The notes under the pieces were generated by a model. That model saw only the letters and a list, made by a program, of their open reading frames with translations, had not been told where the DNA came from and searched no databases. A stretch of 64,000 bases of DNA, taken from Xanthobacter sp. NM-59 (GTDB lineage Bacteria > Pseudomonadota > Alphaproteobacteria > Rhizobiales > Xanthobacteraceae). Position numbers and translations under genes: made by a program. The stretch spans positions 124,001 through 188,000 of the forward strand of contig NZ_JACBFQ010000009.1 of assembly GCF_021401125.1 (NCBI RefSeq), read 5' to 3'. Positions 16,286 through 24,467 of the stretch are shown here, in pieces; within the stretch, counting starts at the first letter, position 1; each line of letters starts with the position of its first letter.

Positions 16286-17046
16286 GCCTCATCAGCGTCC
16301 GCCACCTGTGGAAGGAGTACGATGACCGCGTCGTGCTCGAGGACATCAACCTGGAGATCGAGGAGCGGGCCTTCGTGGCGCTGGTCGGCCCCTCCGGCTG
16401 CGGCAAGACCACCTTCCTTAAGATGCTGCTCTCAGAAGAGGTGCCCACCCGCGGGGTCATCGAGCTGGACGGCAAGCCCATTCCGGCCGAGCCGGGCCCC
16501 GAGCGGGGGGTGGTCTACCAGCGCTATTCCGTGTTTCCGCATCTGACGGTGCTGGGCAACATCGTATTGGCGAAGGATCTGGGGGCGCGCAACATCGGCG
16601 GCCGGCTGCTCGGGCGCGTGTTTGGCGCCGAGCTGCACGCCGCCAAGGCGAAGGCCCGCGAGCTATTGGACGCGGTGGGCCTCTCCCACGCGGCGGACAA
16701 GTATCCAAGCCAGCTTTCCGGCGGCATGCAGCAGCGCCTCGCCCTGGCCCAGGCTCTGATGGCCGAGCCCCGTGTTCTGCTGCTGGACGAGCCCTTCGGC
16801 GCCCTCGATCCGGGCATCCGGGCCGACATCCACGTGCTGATGCGCAAGCTGTGGCACGAGCGCGCCCTCACCGCCGTGATGGTGACCCACGATCTGCCCG
16901 AGGCATTCGGCCTCGCCACCCGCGTCATCGCCTTTGAGCGCCGGCGCGACGAGCCCTCCGACGGCGGACGCTATGGCGCCCGCATCGCCAAGGATATCGG
17001 CATCTGGCCGCCCCGCATCGCGGGCGCGCCGGCCGCCCATCCCTGA
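16282..17046 (+). CDS. ABC transporter ATP-binding protein, guanidine/urea operon
   Basis: A 254-aa ATPase with a Walker A motif GPSGCGKTT (~36), Q-loop at VVYQRYSVFPHLT (~78), signature LSGGMQQRLALAQAL (~140), Walker B VLLLDEPFGALD (~160) and H-loop MVTHDLPEAF (~195). It belongs to the SsuB/TauB group. The C-terminal tail (AFERRRDEPSDGG to APAAHP) is longer than in many homologues, and a similar tail is found in transporters that accompany urea carboxylases. It powers uptake with the two upstream proteins. The gene begins inside the permease stop region. Confidence 0.9.
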   Translation: MSLISVRHLWKEYDDRVVLEDINLEIEERAFVALVGPSGCGKTTFLKMLLSEEVPTRGVIELDGKPIPAEPGPERGVVYQRYSVFPHLTVLGNIVLAKDLGARNIGGRLLGRVFGAELHAAKAKARELLDAVGLSHAADKYPSQLSGGMQQRLALAQALMAEPRVLLLDEPFGALDPGIRADIHVLMRKLWHERALTAVMVTHDLPEAFGLATRVIAFERRRDEPSDGGRYGARIAKDIGIWPPRIAGAPAAHP

Positions 17047-17130
17047 GCTGAACCTCTCTCCTCCCGGCCGGGACGACCCGGCGCCAACGGGCATCAGGCG
17101 GGACGACCCGCTCGTTCTAGGCGTTGAGAC

Positions 17131-17967
17131 ATGACACCATCGATCGACACCCGAGATGCCGAAAAGGCAGCCCTGATCGCCGCCCGCCGCCAGCGTTATG
17201 AGGAACTCAAGGCCGCCGGCGACGCGGTGACCCCGCGCGTCCTGCCCGCCCCCACCGCCCGCGACGGCGCCCCCATCGCCCCGGAAACAATCCGCCACAC
17301 CGAAACCATTCCCGGCGGCTGGTACTGGACCAAGGTGATCCGCCGCGGCGAGGGCCTGCGCCTTCTCAACACCGCCGGCAATCCGGGCGTTTCGGTGTTC
17401 GCCTGGAGCCTTGCGGACCCCTCCGAGCGCTATAACAGCGCCGACACGGTGAAGGTCCAGTGGACCGCCGACATCCGCAAGGGGCGGGTGCTGCTCTCGG
17501 ACATGGGCCGCGTGCTGTTCTCCATCGTCGAGGACACCTGCTGCGCTCACGACCCCATCATGGGTGGTTCCACCCCCGCCTCGAACCTTGCGAAATATGG
17601 CGACGCGGCCCTTCGCAACACGCGCGAGAACATGTGGCTCGCCGCCGCCAAGCATGGCCTGGGCCCGCGTGATGTGGCCCCGGTCATCACCTTCTTCGCG
17701 CCGGTCTCGTTCGTGGACCACAAGCCCGTGTGGCGCGACGGCATCGTTCAGAAGGGCGATTTCGTGGACCTCAGGGCCGAGCTCGACCTCATCGTGGCGG
17801 TCTCCAACTGCCCCCATCCGCTGGCGCCCGACACCAGCTTCGCCCCTGAGCCCATCGAGGCGATCGTCTTCCAGCTCTCCGAGCCCGCGACCGACGATTT
17901 GTGCCGCACCGCCACCGCCGAAGCCAAGCGTGGCTTCGAGAACAACGCCACCTGGCTTGAGGCCTGA
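17131..17967 (+). CDS. UAAP1, DUF1989 protein (carboxyguanidine deiminase subunit)
   Basis: A 278-aa DUF1989 protein of the urea-amidolyase-associated protein 1 type. Landmarks are TIPGGWYWTKVIRRGEGLRLLNTAGNPGVSVFAWSLADPSERYN (~55-100), SIVEDTCCAHDPIMGG (~131), RENMWLAAAKHGLG (~165) and VAVSNCPHPL (~225), which carry the conserved Cys, His and Asp of the metal site. Work on guanidine-riboswitch operons showed that this pair deiminates carboxyguanidine to allophanate. It thus acts between guanidine carboxylase and allophanate hydrolase. The gene is 84 bp after the ATPase and 11 bp before its partner. Confidence 0.87.
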   Translation: MTPSIDTRDAEKAALIAARRQRYEELKAAGDAVTPRVLPAPTARDGAPIAPETIRHTETIPGGWYWTKVIRRGEGLRLLNTAGNPGVSVFAWSLADPSERYNSADTVKVQWTADIRKGRVLLSDMGRVLFSIVEDTCCAHDPIMGGSTPASNLAKYGDAALRNTRENMWLAAAKHGLGPRDVAPVITFFAPVSFVDHKPVWRDGIVQKGDFVDLRAELDLIVAVSNCPHPLAPDTSFAPEPIEAIVFQLSEPATDDLCRTATAEAKRGFENNATWLEA

Positions 17968-17978
17968 GGGAGGGGACG

Positions 17979-18650
17979 ATGACCAACGCTCAAACCATGA
18001 CCACCCCCTTCTTCGCCGCCCCCGTGCTGGACGAGGCCAAGGCCGTTTATGATTTCACCGTGCCCGCCAACCGGCCATGGTCCAAGGTGATCCAGAAGGG
18101 TCAGATCCTGCGCATCGTGGATCTCAAGGGCTGCCAGGCGGTGGATACCCTCGTCTATGACGCCCACGACACGTCCGAGCGCTATTCGGCCCAGGACACC
18201 ATCCTCACCCAGGGCGCGCCCTATGTGACCACCGGCACGAAGCTCATGTCGAACTTCGGTAATGTGCTGGCCGTGGTGGTGGGCGATAGCTGCGGGCGGC
18301 ACGACACCTCGGCGGGCGCCTGCTCGTGCGAGGCGAATACGGTGCGCTTCGGCCACCACACCCGCTACATGCACGCCTGCCGCGAGAACTTCGTGATGGC
18401 CGCAGCCGCCCACGGCATGACGAAGCGAGACATCGTGCCCAACATCAACTTCTTCATGAACGTGCCCATTGAGAGCGACGGCAAGCTTGCCATCGTGGAT
18501 GGCGTCTCCGCGCCCGGCGACCATGTGGACCTGCTCGCCGCCCGCGACATGCTGGTTCTCATCTCCAACTGCCCGCAGGTGAACAATCCCTGCAACGATT
18601 TCGACCCGACGCCCATCCGCGTCCTGGTGTTCGATCCGACCGTGGCCTGA
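17979..18650 (+). CDS. UAAP2, DUF1989 protein (carboxyguanidine deiminase subunit)
   Basis: A 223-aa DUF1989 protein of the UAAP2 type. It shows SKVIQKGQILRIVDLKGCQAVDTLVYDAHDTSERYSAQDT (~28-65), VVGDSCGRHDTSAGACSCEANTV (~98-120), YMHACRENFVMAAAAHG (~130) and LISNCPQVNNPCNDFDPTPIRVLVFD (~190-220). It has more of the putative zinc cysteines than UAAP1 and is likely the catalytic or metal-bearing half of the deiminase heteromer. An acetamidase-type function is not implied. It starts 11 bp after UAAP1 and ends 18 bp before the carboxylase start. Confidence 0.88.
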   Translation: MTNAQTMTTPFFAAPVLDEAKAVYDFTVPANRPWSKVIQKGQILRIVDLKGCQAVDTLVYDAHDTSERYSAQDTILTQGAPYVTTGTKLMSNFGNVLAVVVGDSCGRHDTSAGACSCEANTVRFGHHTRYMHACRENFVMAAAAHGMTKRDIVPNINFFMNVPIESDGKLAIVDGVSAPGDHVDLLAARDMLVLISNCPQVNNPCNDFDPTPIRVLVFDPTVA

Positions 18651-18668
18651 CGGATAAAGGTGAGCGCC

Positions 18669-21600
18669 ATGTTCAAGAAGGTTCTCATCGCCAATCGGGG
18701 CGAGATCGCCGGGCGTGTGATCCGCACGCTCCGCAAGATGAACATTCAATCGGTGGCGGTCTATTCCGACGCAGATCGCTTCACCGCGCCTGTTCTTGCC
18801 GCCGACGAGGCCATTCATGTGGGCCCCGACGCGGCCAAGGACAGCTATCTGAAGGCCGATGCCATCCTTGCCGCCTGCAAGGCGACGGGCGCTGAGGCGG
18901 TGCATCCCGGCTACGGCTTTCTGTCGGAAAACGCCGCCTTCGCCGAGCGGCTGAAGGCGGAAGGCATCGCCTTCATCGGCCCGCGCCCGGAGCATTTGCG
19001 CGACTTCGGCCTGAAGCACACGGCGCGCGACATCGCGCGGGCCGCCGGGGTGCCGCTGCTGCCCGGCTCCGGCCTCCTGGACGATGCGGATGCGGCGGTC
19101 GCGGCCGCCCATGAGGTGGGCTATCCGGTGATGCTGAAGAGCACCGCCGGCGGTGGCGGCATCGGCATGCAGCTCTGCGCCAATGAGGAGGAGCTGCGCA
19201 CGAAGTTCGCCAATGTCCAGCGCATGGGCAAGGCCAGCTTCGGCGATGCGCGGGTGTATCTGGAACGCTTCGTCGCCACCGCCCGCCATGTGGAGGTGCA
19301 GATCTTTGGCCTGGGCGATGGCCGGGTGCTGACGCTGGGCGAGCGCGATTGCTCGCTCCAGCGCCGCAACCAGAAGGTCCTGGAGGAAACCCCGCCTCCC
19401 GGCCTCACCCTGGAGCAGCGCGCGCGCCTTGCGGAGGCAGCCCGCAAGCTGGGCGAGGCCGTCTCCTATGAAAGCGCCGGCACGGTGGAATTCATCTGGG
19501 ACGTGGCCCGCCAGGACTTCTATTTTCTTGAGGTGAACACGCGCCTCCAAGTCGAGCATCCGGTGACGGAAGAAGTGTTCGGCGTGGATCTCGTGGAATG
19601 GATGATCCGCCAGGCGGCAGGCGAATTCACCCCGCCCCAGAGCCTCGCCCCCAAGGGTGCGGCCATTGAGGCGCGCATCTATGCGGAGAACCCGCAGGCG
19701 GACTTCCGCCCCTCCACCGGCCGCGTGACGTCACTCACCTTCCCCGGAGGCGCACGGGTGGATGGCTGGATCGAGCGCGGCAGCGAGGTGACCGCCCATT
19801 ACGACCCCATGCTCGCCAAGCTCATCGTCCACGGCACGGACCGGGCCGATGCGGTGGCTAAGCTCCAGGCCGCGCTGAAGGCGGCGCGCATCTACGGCCT
19901 TGAGACCAATCTCGATTATCTCGGTGCCGTCACGGCGGGCGAAGCCTTCGTGTCGGGCGAGGTGGCGACCAGCGTGCTGAAGGATTTCGCCTTCCAGCCC
20001 CGCGCCATCGAGGTGCTGAACCCCGGCGCCCAGACCAGCGTGCAGGACGTGCCCGGCCGCATCGGCCTGTGGGACGTGGGCATTCCCCCGTCCGGCCCCA
20101 TGGATGCGCGTTCCCACCGCCTCGCCAACGTGCTGGTGGGCAATCCGGAAGGCGCGGCGGCGCTGGAATGCACCGTCACCGGCCCCACCTTGCGCTTCCA
20201 TCGCGATGCGGTCATCGCCCTCACCGGCGCCGACATGGGCGCTAGGATCGAAGGCCAGAGCGTGCCGCGCTTCGAGCCGGTGGAGATCAAGGCGGGCGAA
20301 ACCTTGTCGCTGAAGGCCGTCAGCGGTCCCGGCCAGCGGGCTTATCTGGCGGTGGCGGGCGGGCTCGACGTGCCCGACTTCATGGGCTCGAAGGCGACGT
20401 TCGGCCTCGGCGGCTTCGGCGGCCACGCCACGGGGACGCTGCGCGCCGGCGATGTGCTGAAGCTGGGCGATGCCCCCACCACGCCCGCCCGCAAGGCTGC
20501 GCCAGACGAGATTCCGGCCCTCACCAATGAGTGGTCTCTCACCGTGCGGTCCGGTCCCCATGGCGCACCGGACTTCTTCCAGGTGGAGGACATTTCCGAC
20601 CTCTTCACCCACCGCTATGAGGTGCATTTCAACAGCGCCCGCACCGGTGTGCGGCTCATGGGCCCGCAGCCCCGCTGGGCCCGCACCGATGGCGGCGAGG
20701 CGGGCCTGCACCCCTCCAACATCCACGACAACGCCTATGCGGTGGGCGCCCTCGACTTCACCGGCGACATGCCCATCATCCTGGGACCCGATGGTCCCAG
20801 CCTTGGCGGGTTCGTGTGCCCCGTGGTGGTGGCCAACGAGGACCTGTGGAAGGTGGGCCAGCTCAAGCCCGGCGACGGCGTGCGTTTCGTCTGCGCCGAC
20901 GGCTATGTGGCGGAAAGCCCGCGCATCACCGCACCCACTGTGCTGCCGGCCGCCGAGGGGCTGACCCAAAGCCCGATCCTCGGCTCCATTCCCGATGGCG
21001 AGGTGCCGGTGGTCTATCGCCGCGCGGGCGATGCCTATCTGCTGGTGGAATACGGCCCCATGGTGCTCGACATCGCCTTGCGCCTGCGCGTGGGGCTGCT
21101 GGCGAAGGCCATCCGCGCCGCCAACCTGCCGGGCATCGTCGACCTGACCCCGGGCATCCGCTCGCTGCAGATCCATTTCGATCCCGACCGCATGTCCGGC
21201 GCCAAGCTCACGGCGGCGCTGGCGGAGCTGGAAGCGAGCCTGCCCCATGGCGAGGATGTCACCGTGCCCTCGCGCATCGTGCATCTGCCCTTGTCCTGGA
21301 ACGACCCGTCCGTCCAGCTCGCCATGCGCAAGTATCAGGAGCTGGTGCGGCCAGATGCGCCCTGGTGCCCGTCCAATATCGAGTTCATCCGCCGCATCAA
21401 TGGCCTGAACTCCATCGAGGACGTGCATCGCATCGTGTTCGAGGCGGATTATCTGGTGCTGGGCCTGGGCGACGTCTATCTGGGTGCACCGGTGGCGACC
21501 CCGCTCGATCCGCGCCACCGCCTCGTCACCACCAAGTACAATCCGGCCCGCACCTGGACCCCCGAAAACGCGGTGGGCATCGGCGGCGCCTATCTGTGCG

Positions 21601-22226
21601 TCTATGGCATGGAGGGGCCGGGCGGCTACCAGCTCTTCGGCCGCACGGTGCAGATGTGGAATTCCTGGCGCACCACGCGGGAATTCCCGGAAGGCCACCC
21701 CCACCTGCTGCGCTTCTTCGACCGCATCAAGTTCTATCCGGTCGATGAAAAGGAGCTGGCCGAGGCGCGCGCGGCCTTCCCCCATGGCCGCTATCCGCTG
21801 AAAATCGAGGAGACCCACTTCTCGTGGCGCGAGCACGCGCAATTCCTCAGTGAAAACAAAGCGGAGATCGACACCTTCCAGGCCCACCGCCAGGCCGCCT
21901 TCGAGGCGGAACGGGCGGACTGGAAGGCTCGCGGGCTCGACAGCTTCGTGGCCGAGGATGCCCTGGTGCTGGCGGCCGGCGAGGAAGAGCCCCTGCCGTC
22001 CGGCGCCACGGCGGTTGCCGCCCACATGACCGGCACGGTCTGGAAGGTGGTGGTGGAGGAAGGTGCGGTGGTAAAGGCGGGAGAGCCCATCGCCATCCTC
22101 GAATCCATGAAGATGGAGATGGAAGTTCTCGCCCCGGCTTCCGGTCGCCTTGTGGAAGTGCGATGCAAGCCGGGCCGCACCGTGCGCGCCGGCGACGTGA
22201 TCGCCGTCATGGAGGAGAGTGCCTGA
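18669..22226 (+). CDS. Urea/guanidine carboxylase (biotin-dependent), probable guanidine carboxylase
   Basis: A 1185-aa multidomain biotin enzyme. The order is biotin carboxylase (1-~445, MFKKVLIANRGEIAGRVIRT and ATP-grasp KSTAGGGGIGM), carboxyltransferase halves of the KipA/KipI type (~450-1000, with NPGAQTSVQDVPGRIGLWDVG and RRINGLNSIEDVHRIVFEADYLVLGLGDVYLGAP), then a biotinyl domain at the end (ESMKMEME, ~1147, carrying the biotinylated Lys). It is the full length of the urea carboxylase family. The upstream guanidine riboswitch and CgdAB-type partners favour guanidine as substrate, giving carboxyguanidine, rather than urea. The ATG at 18669 follows AAAGGTGAG at good spacing. Confidence 0.9.
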   Translation: MFKKVLIANRGEIAGRVIRTLRKMNIQSVAVYSDADRFTAPVLAADEAIHVGPDAAKDSYLKADAILAACKATGAEAVHPGYGFLSENAAFAERLKAEGIAFIGPRPEHLRDFGLKHTARDIARAAGVPLLPGSGLLDDADAAVAAAHEVGYPVMLKSTAGGGGIGMQLCANEEELRTKFANVQRMGKASFGDARVYLERFVATARHVEVQIFGLGDGRVLTLGERDCSLQRRNQKVLEETPPPGLTLEQRARLAEAARKLGEAVSYESAGTVEFIWDVARQDFYFLEVNTRLQVEHPVTEEVFGVDLVEWMIRQAAGEFTPPQSLAPKGAAIEARIYAENPQADFRPSTGRVTSLTFPGGARVDGWIERGSEVTAHYDPMLAKLIVHGTDRADAVAKLQAALKAARIYGLETNLDYLGAVTAGEAFVSGEVATSVLKDFAFQPRAIEVLNPGAQTSVQDVPGRIGLWDVGIPPSGPMDARSHRLANVLVGNPEGAAALECTVTGPTLRFHRDAVIALTGADMGARIEGQSVPRFEPVEIKAGETLSLKAVSGPGQRAYLAVAGGLDVPDFMGSKATFGLGGFGGHATGTLRAGDVLKLGDAPTTPARKAAPDEIPALTNEWSLTVRSGPHGAPDFFQVEDISDLFTHRYEVHFNSARTGVRLMGPQPRWARTDGGEAGLHPSNIHDNAYAVGALDFTGDMPIILGPDGPSLGGFVCPVVVANEDLWKVGQLKPGDGVRFVCADGYVAESPRITAPTVLPAAEGLTQSPILGSIPDGEVPVVYRRAGDAYLLVEYGPMVLDIALRLRVGLLAKAIRAANLPGIVDLTPGIRSLQIHFDPDRMSGAKLTAALAELEASLPHGEDVTVPSRIVHLPLSWNDPSVQLAMRKYQELVRPDAPWCPSNIEFIRRINGLNSIEDVHRIVFEADYLVLGLGDVYLGAPVATPLDPRHRLVTTKYNPARTWTPENAVGIGGAYLCVYGMEGPGGYQLFGRTVQMWNSWRTTREFPEGHPHLLRFFDRIKFYPVDEKELAEARAAFPHGRYPLKIEETHFSWREHAQFLSENKAEIDTFQAHRQAAFEAERADWKARGLDSFVAEDALVLAAGEEEPLPSGATAVAAHMTGTVWKVVVEEGAVVKAGEPIAILESMKMEMEVLAPASGRLVEVRCKPGRTVRAGDVIAVMEESA

Positions 22227-24043
22227 TGCTGCCGGACATGCTCGATATCTCGACCCTGAAGGCAGGCTATGGGGCCGGCACCTTCACCCCCCTCGACGTG
22301 ATCGAGGAGGTGATCCGCCGTCTCCATCAGGCCACCGACCCCGCCATCTGGATCTCGCGCTTCTCCGATGACGAGTTGCGCGCCGCCGCGCGGGCGCTCA
22401 TGGCCGAGGGTGGGCGCGAAGCGCGCCCGCTGTGGGGCATGCCCTTCGCGGTGAAGGACAATATCGACGTGAAGGGGCTGGCCACCACCGCCGCCTGCCC
22501 CGCCTTCGCCTATGAGCCGGCGCGTGACGCCGTGGTGGTCGAGCGCCTGAAGGCGGCGGGCGCGCTGGTCATCGGCAAGACCAATCTCGACCAGTTCGCC
22601 ACCGGCCTCAACGGCACCCGCTCGCCCTATGGCGCGCCGCGCAGCGTGTTCAATGCCGACTATATCTCCGGCGGTTCCTCCTCCGGCTCGGCTGTGGCGG
22701 TGGCCTCGGGGCTGGTGGCCTTCTCGCTGGGCACCGACACGGCGGGCTCGGGCCGCGTGCCGGCGGCGTTCAACAATCTGGTGGGCGTGAAGCCCACCAA
22801 GGGCCTGGTGCCGAACACCGGGCTCGTGCCCGCATGCCGCAGCCTCGACTGCATCTCCGTCTTCGGCGTCACCACCGGGGATGCAACGCTGGTGCGCCAG
22901 ATGATGGAAGGCGCGGACGAAGGCGACGCCTATTCCCGCGCCAGCGCCGCCCGTCCCCTGCCGCTCACGGGCTTCCGCTTCGGAGTGCTCGCGGGCAAGG
23001 AACGCTTCTTCGACGGCGACAAGGAGGCCGAGGCCCTCTACGACACCTCCATTGCGCGCCTCACGGCGCTGGGCGGCACCGCCGTTCCCATCAATTACGC
23101 GCCGTTCCGCGACTGCGCGAACCTGCTCTATGGCGGCCCCTGGGTGGCCGAGCGCCTCGCGGCCATCGAGAACTTCTTCGATGGCCACGCGCAGGAGATG
23201 GACCCCACCGTGCGCACCATCGTCGGCGGCGGGCGCAAGTTCTCGGCCGTGGATGCCTTCTGCGGCGCCTATGCGCTGGAAGCCTATCGCAAGGCCACCG
23301 ACGGCGAATGGGCGAAGATGGACGTGCTGCTGCTGCCCACCGCGCCGCGCATCACCACGGTGGCCGACATGCAGGCCGAACCCATCGCCCTCAATTCCAT
23401 GCTCGGGCGCTACACCAATTTCGTGAACCTGCTGGACTGCTGCGGCGTCGCCGTGCCCGCCGGCTTCCGCGCCGATGGGCTGCCGGTGGGCGTGACGCTC
23501 ATCGCCCCCGCTTTCTGCGATGATGCCCTGGCGGTGCTGGCGGACCGGCTGCACCGCGCCGCCGCCAAGGACACCCCTTGCGGCCTTGGGCGCGATCGCG
23601 GCGCCGCGCTGCCGGAGGCCGCCCGGCTTGCCCCCTCCACCGATGGGCTGGTGCCCCTGGTGGTCGTGGGCGCCCACCTGTCGGGCATGCCGCTCAATCC
23701 CGAGCTGACGCGGGCCGGCGGCGTGCTGCTGAAGGCCTGCCGCACCACGCCGGACTATCGCCTGCACGAACTGCCGGGTACGGTGCCGCCCAAGCCTGGA
23801 CTGGTGCGCGAGCCGGGCTTTGCCGGCCCCGGCATCGAGGTGGAGGTGTGGGGGCTGCCGGCCGCCGCCTTCGGTGCGTTCGTGGCCGCCATTCCCGCCC
23901 CCTTGGGCATCGGCAAGATCTCGCTGGATGACGGCAGCGCCGCCAGCGGCTTCCTGTGCGAGGCCCACGCCATCGCCCAGGCCCGCGACATCACCAGCTT
24001 CGGCGGCTGGCGCGCTTGGCGCGCCCAAGGCAGCGCGGCATAG
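22226..24043 (+). CDS. atzF: Allophanate hydrolase AtzF
   Basis: A 605-aa amidase-signature enzyme that hydrolyses allophanate to two ammonia and two CO2. The catalytic Lys is in AVKDNIDVKG (~76) and the Ser-cisSer pair in GGSSSGSAVAVASG (~150). The C-terminal ~150 residues (from LVPLVVVGAHLSGMPLNPELTRAGG) are the AtzF-specific C-terminal domain. Translation is coupled to the carboxylase: its ATG overlaps the preceding stop in TGATG at 22224-22228. It is the final enzyme of the guanidine pathway in this operon. The usual length for the family is ~600 residues. Confidence 0.93.
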   Translation: MLPDMLDISTLKAGYGAGTFTPLDVIEEVIRRLHQATDPAIWISRFSDDELRAAARALMAEGGREARPLWGMPFAVKDNIDVKGLATTAACPAFAYEPARDAVVVERLKAAGALVIGKTNLDQFATGLNGTRSPYGAPRSVFNADYISGGSSSGSAVAVASGLVAFSLGTDTAGSGRVPAAFNNLVGVKPTKGLVPNTGLVPACRSLDCISVFGVTTGDATLVRQMMEGADEGDAYSRASAARPLPLTGFRFGVLAGKERFFDGDKEAEALYDTSIARLTALGGTAVPINYAPFRDCANLLYGGPWVAERLAAIENFFDGHAQEMDPTVRTIVGGGRKFSAVDAFCGAYALEAYRKATDGEWAKMDVLLLPTAPRITTVADMQAEPIALNSMLGRYTNFVNLLDCCGVAVPAGFRADGLPVGVTLIAPAFCDDALAVLADRLHRAAAKDTPCGLGRDRGAALPEAARLAPSTDGLVPLVVVGAHLSGMPLNPELTRAGGVLLKACRTTPDYRLHELPGTVPPKPGLVREPGFAGPGIEVEVWGLPAAAFGAFVAAIPAPLGIGKISLDDGSAASGFLCEAHAIAQARDITSFGGWRAWRAQGSAA

Positions 24044-24163
24044 GTCGGATCAAGCTTCAGGGGGCATGCCCGCCACAAGGCTCGCCCCTTGGGCCACCAC
24101 TGGCGCGTGGCTTGGGCCCCAGCATGGGCGTGCGGAATGGGCGCGCCTCACACCGCAGCCTCT

Positions 24164-24322
24164 CTCCCGCTTGCGGGGGGTGACTGGGGAAGCGCGTGAA
24201 CGCAGGGACGAAAGCACGGCAAGAACTGAAAGGCACGGCCTCGGAAAGGCCGCGTGCTTTCAACGTCGACCATCTGACTACGGGGCGGCATCGGGGCCGC
24301 CTCCCCTCCCCGCAAGCGGGAG
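24164..24322. repeat. REP-like inverted repeat pair
   Basis: The copies at 24164-24178 and 24308-24322 are exact reverse complements of 15 nt (CCCCGCAAGCGGGAG). A related motif, CACCCGCTCGCGGGG, occurs near 60716. The copies lie in non-coding DNA between convergent genes, which is typical for REP elements. Confidence 0.6.
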
Positions 24323-24414
24323 CGGGGACGAGACGCAAACCAAGCCTTGCGCGTTGAATCTCGATCCGGCCTTGCACACAGCGCCGGGACTGCATCCGCC
24401 GGATGGGTCCGATC

Positions 24415-24451
24415 CACAAAAGCAAAGGGGCCGCCCCCGCGACGGCCCCTT
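24415..24451 (-). terminator. Rho-independent terminator of the catabolic operon
   Basis: A 9-bp stem (AAGGGGCCG at 24425-24433 with CGGCCCCTT at 24443-24451) and a 9-nt loop. On the minus strand the stem is followed by TTTGCTTTTG. It lies about 20-40 bp after the end of the ferredoxin reductase gene and is the expected end of the ten-gene transcript. Confidence 0.8.
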
Positions 24452-24467
24452 GCCCGCTCGATGCACG

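Larger units (their letters stand above)
24044..24467. other. Convergent intergenic region with inverted-repeat pair
   Basis: 424 bp with no supported gene between atzF and the ferredoxin reductase. A 15-nt unit, CTCCCGCTTGCGGGG (24164-24178), recurs in inverted orientation at 24308-24322, about 130 bp away; each copy is itself nearly palindromic. This resembles REP-like intergenic repeats of the Hyphomicrobiales. A minus-strand terminator is listed separately. Confidence 0.7.

Noticed and set aside
18660-18668. Upstream GTG start of the carboxylase
   Set aside because: The ATG at 18669 begins the conserved biotin-carboxylase sequence and has AAAGGTGAG at suitable spacing; the GTG overlaps that ribosome-binding site.
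19731-22025. Long minus-strand frame inside the urea/guanidine carboxylase
   Set aside because: Shadow frame; the carboxylase domains are intact on the plus strand.
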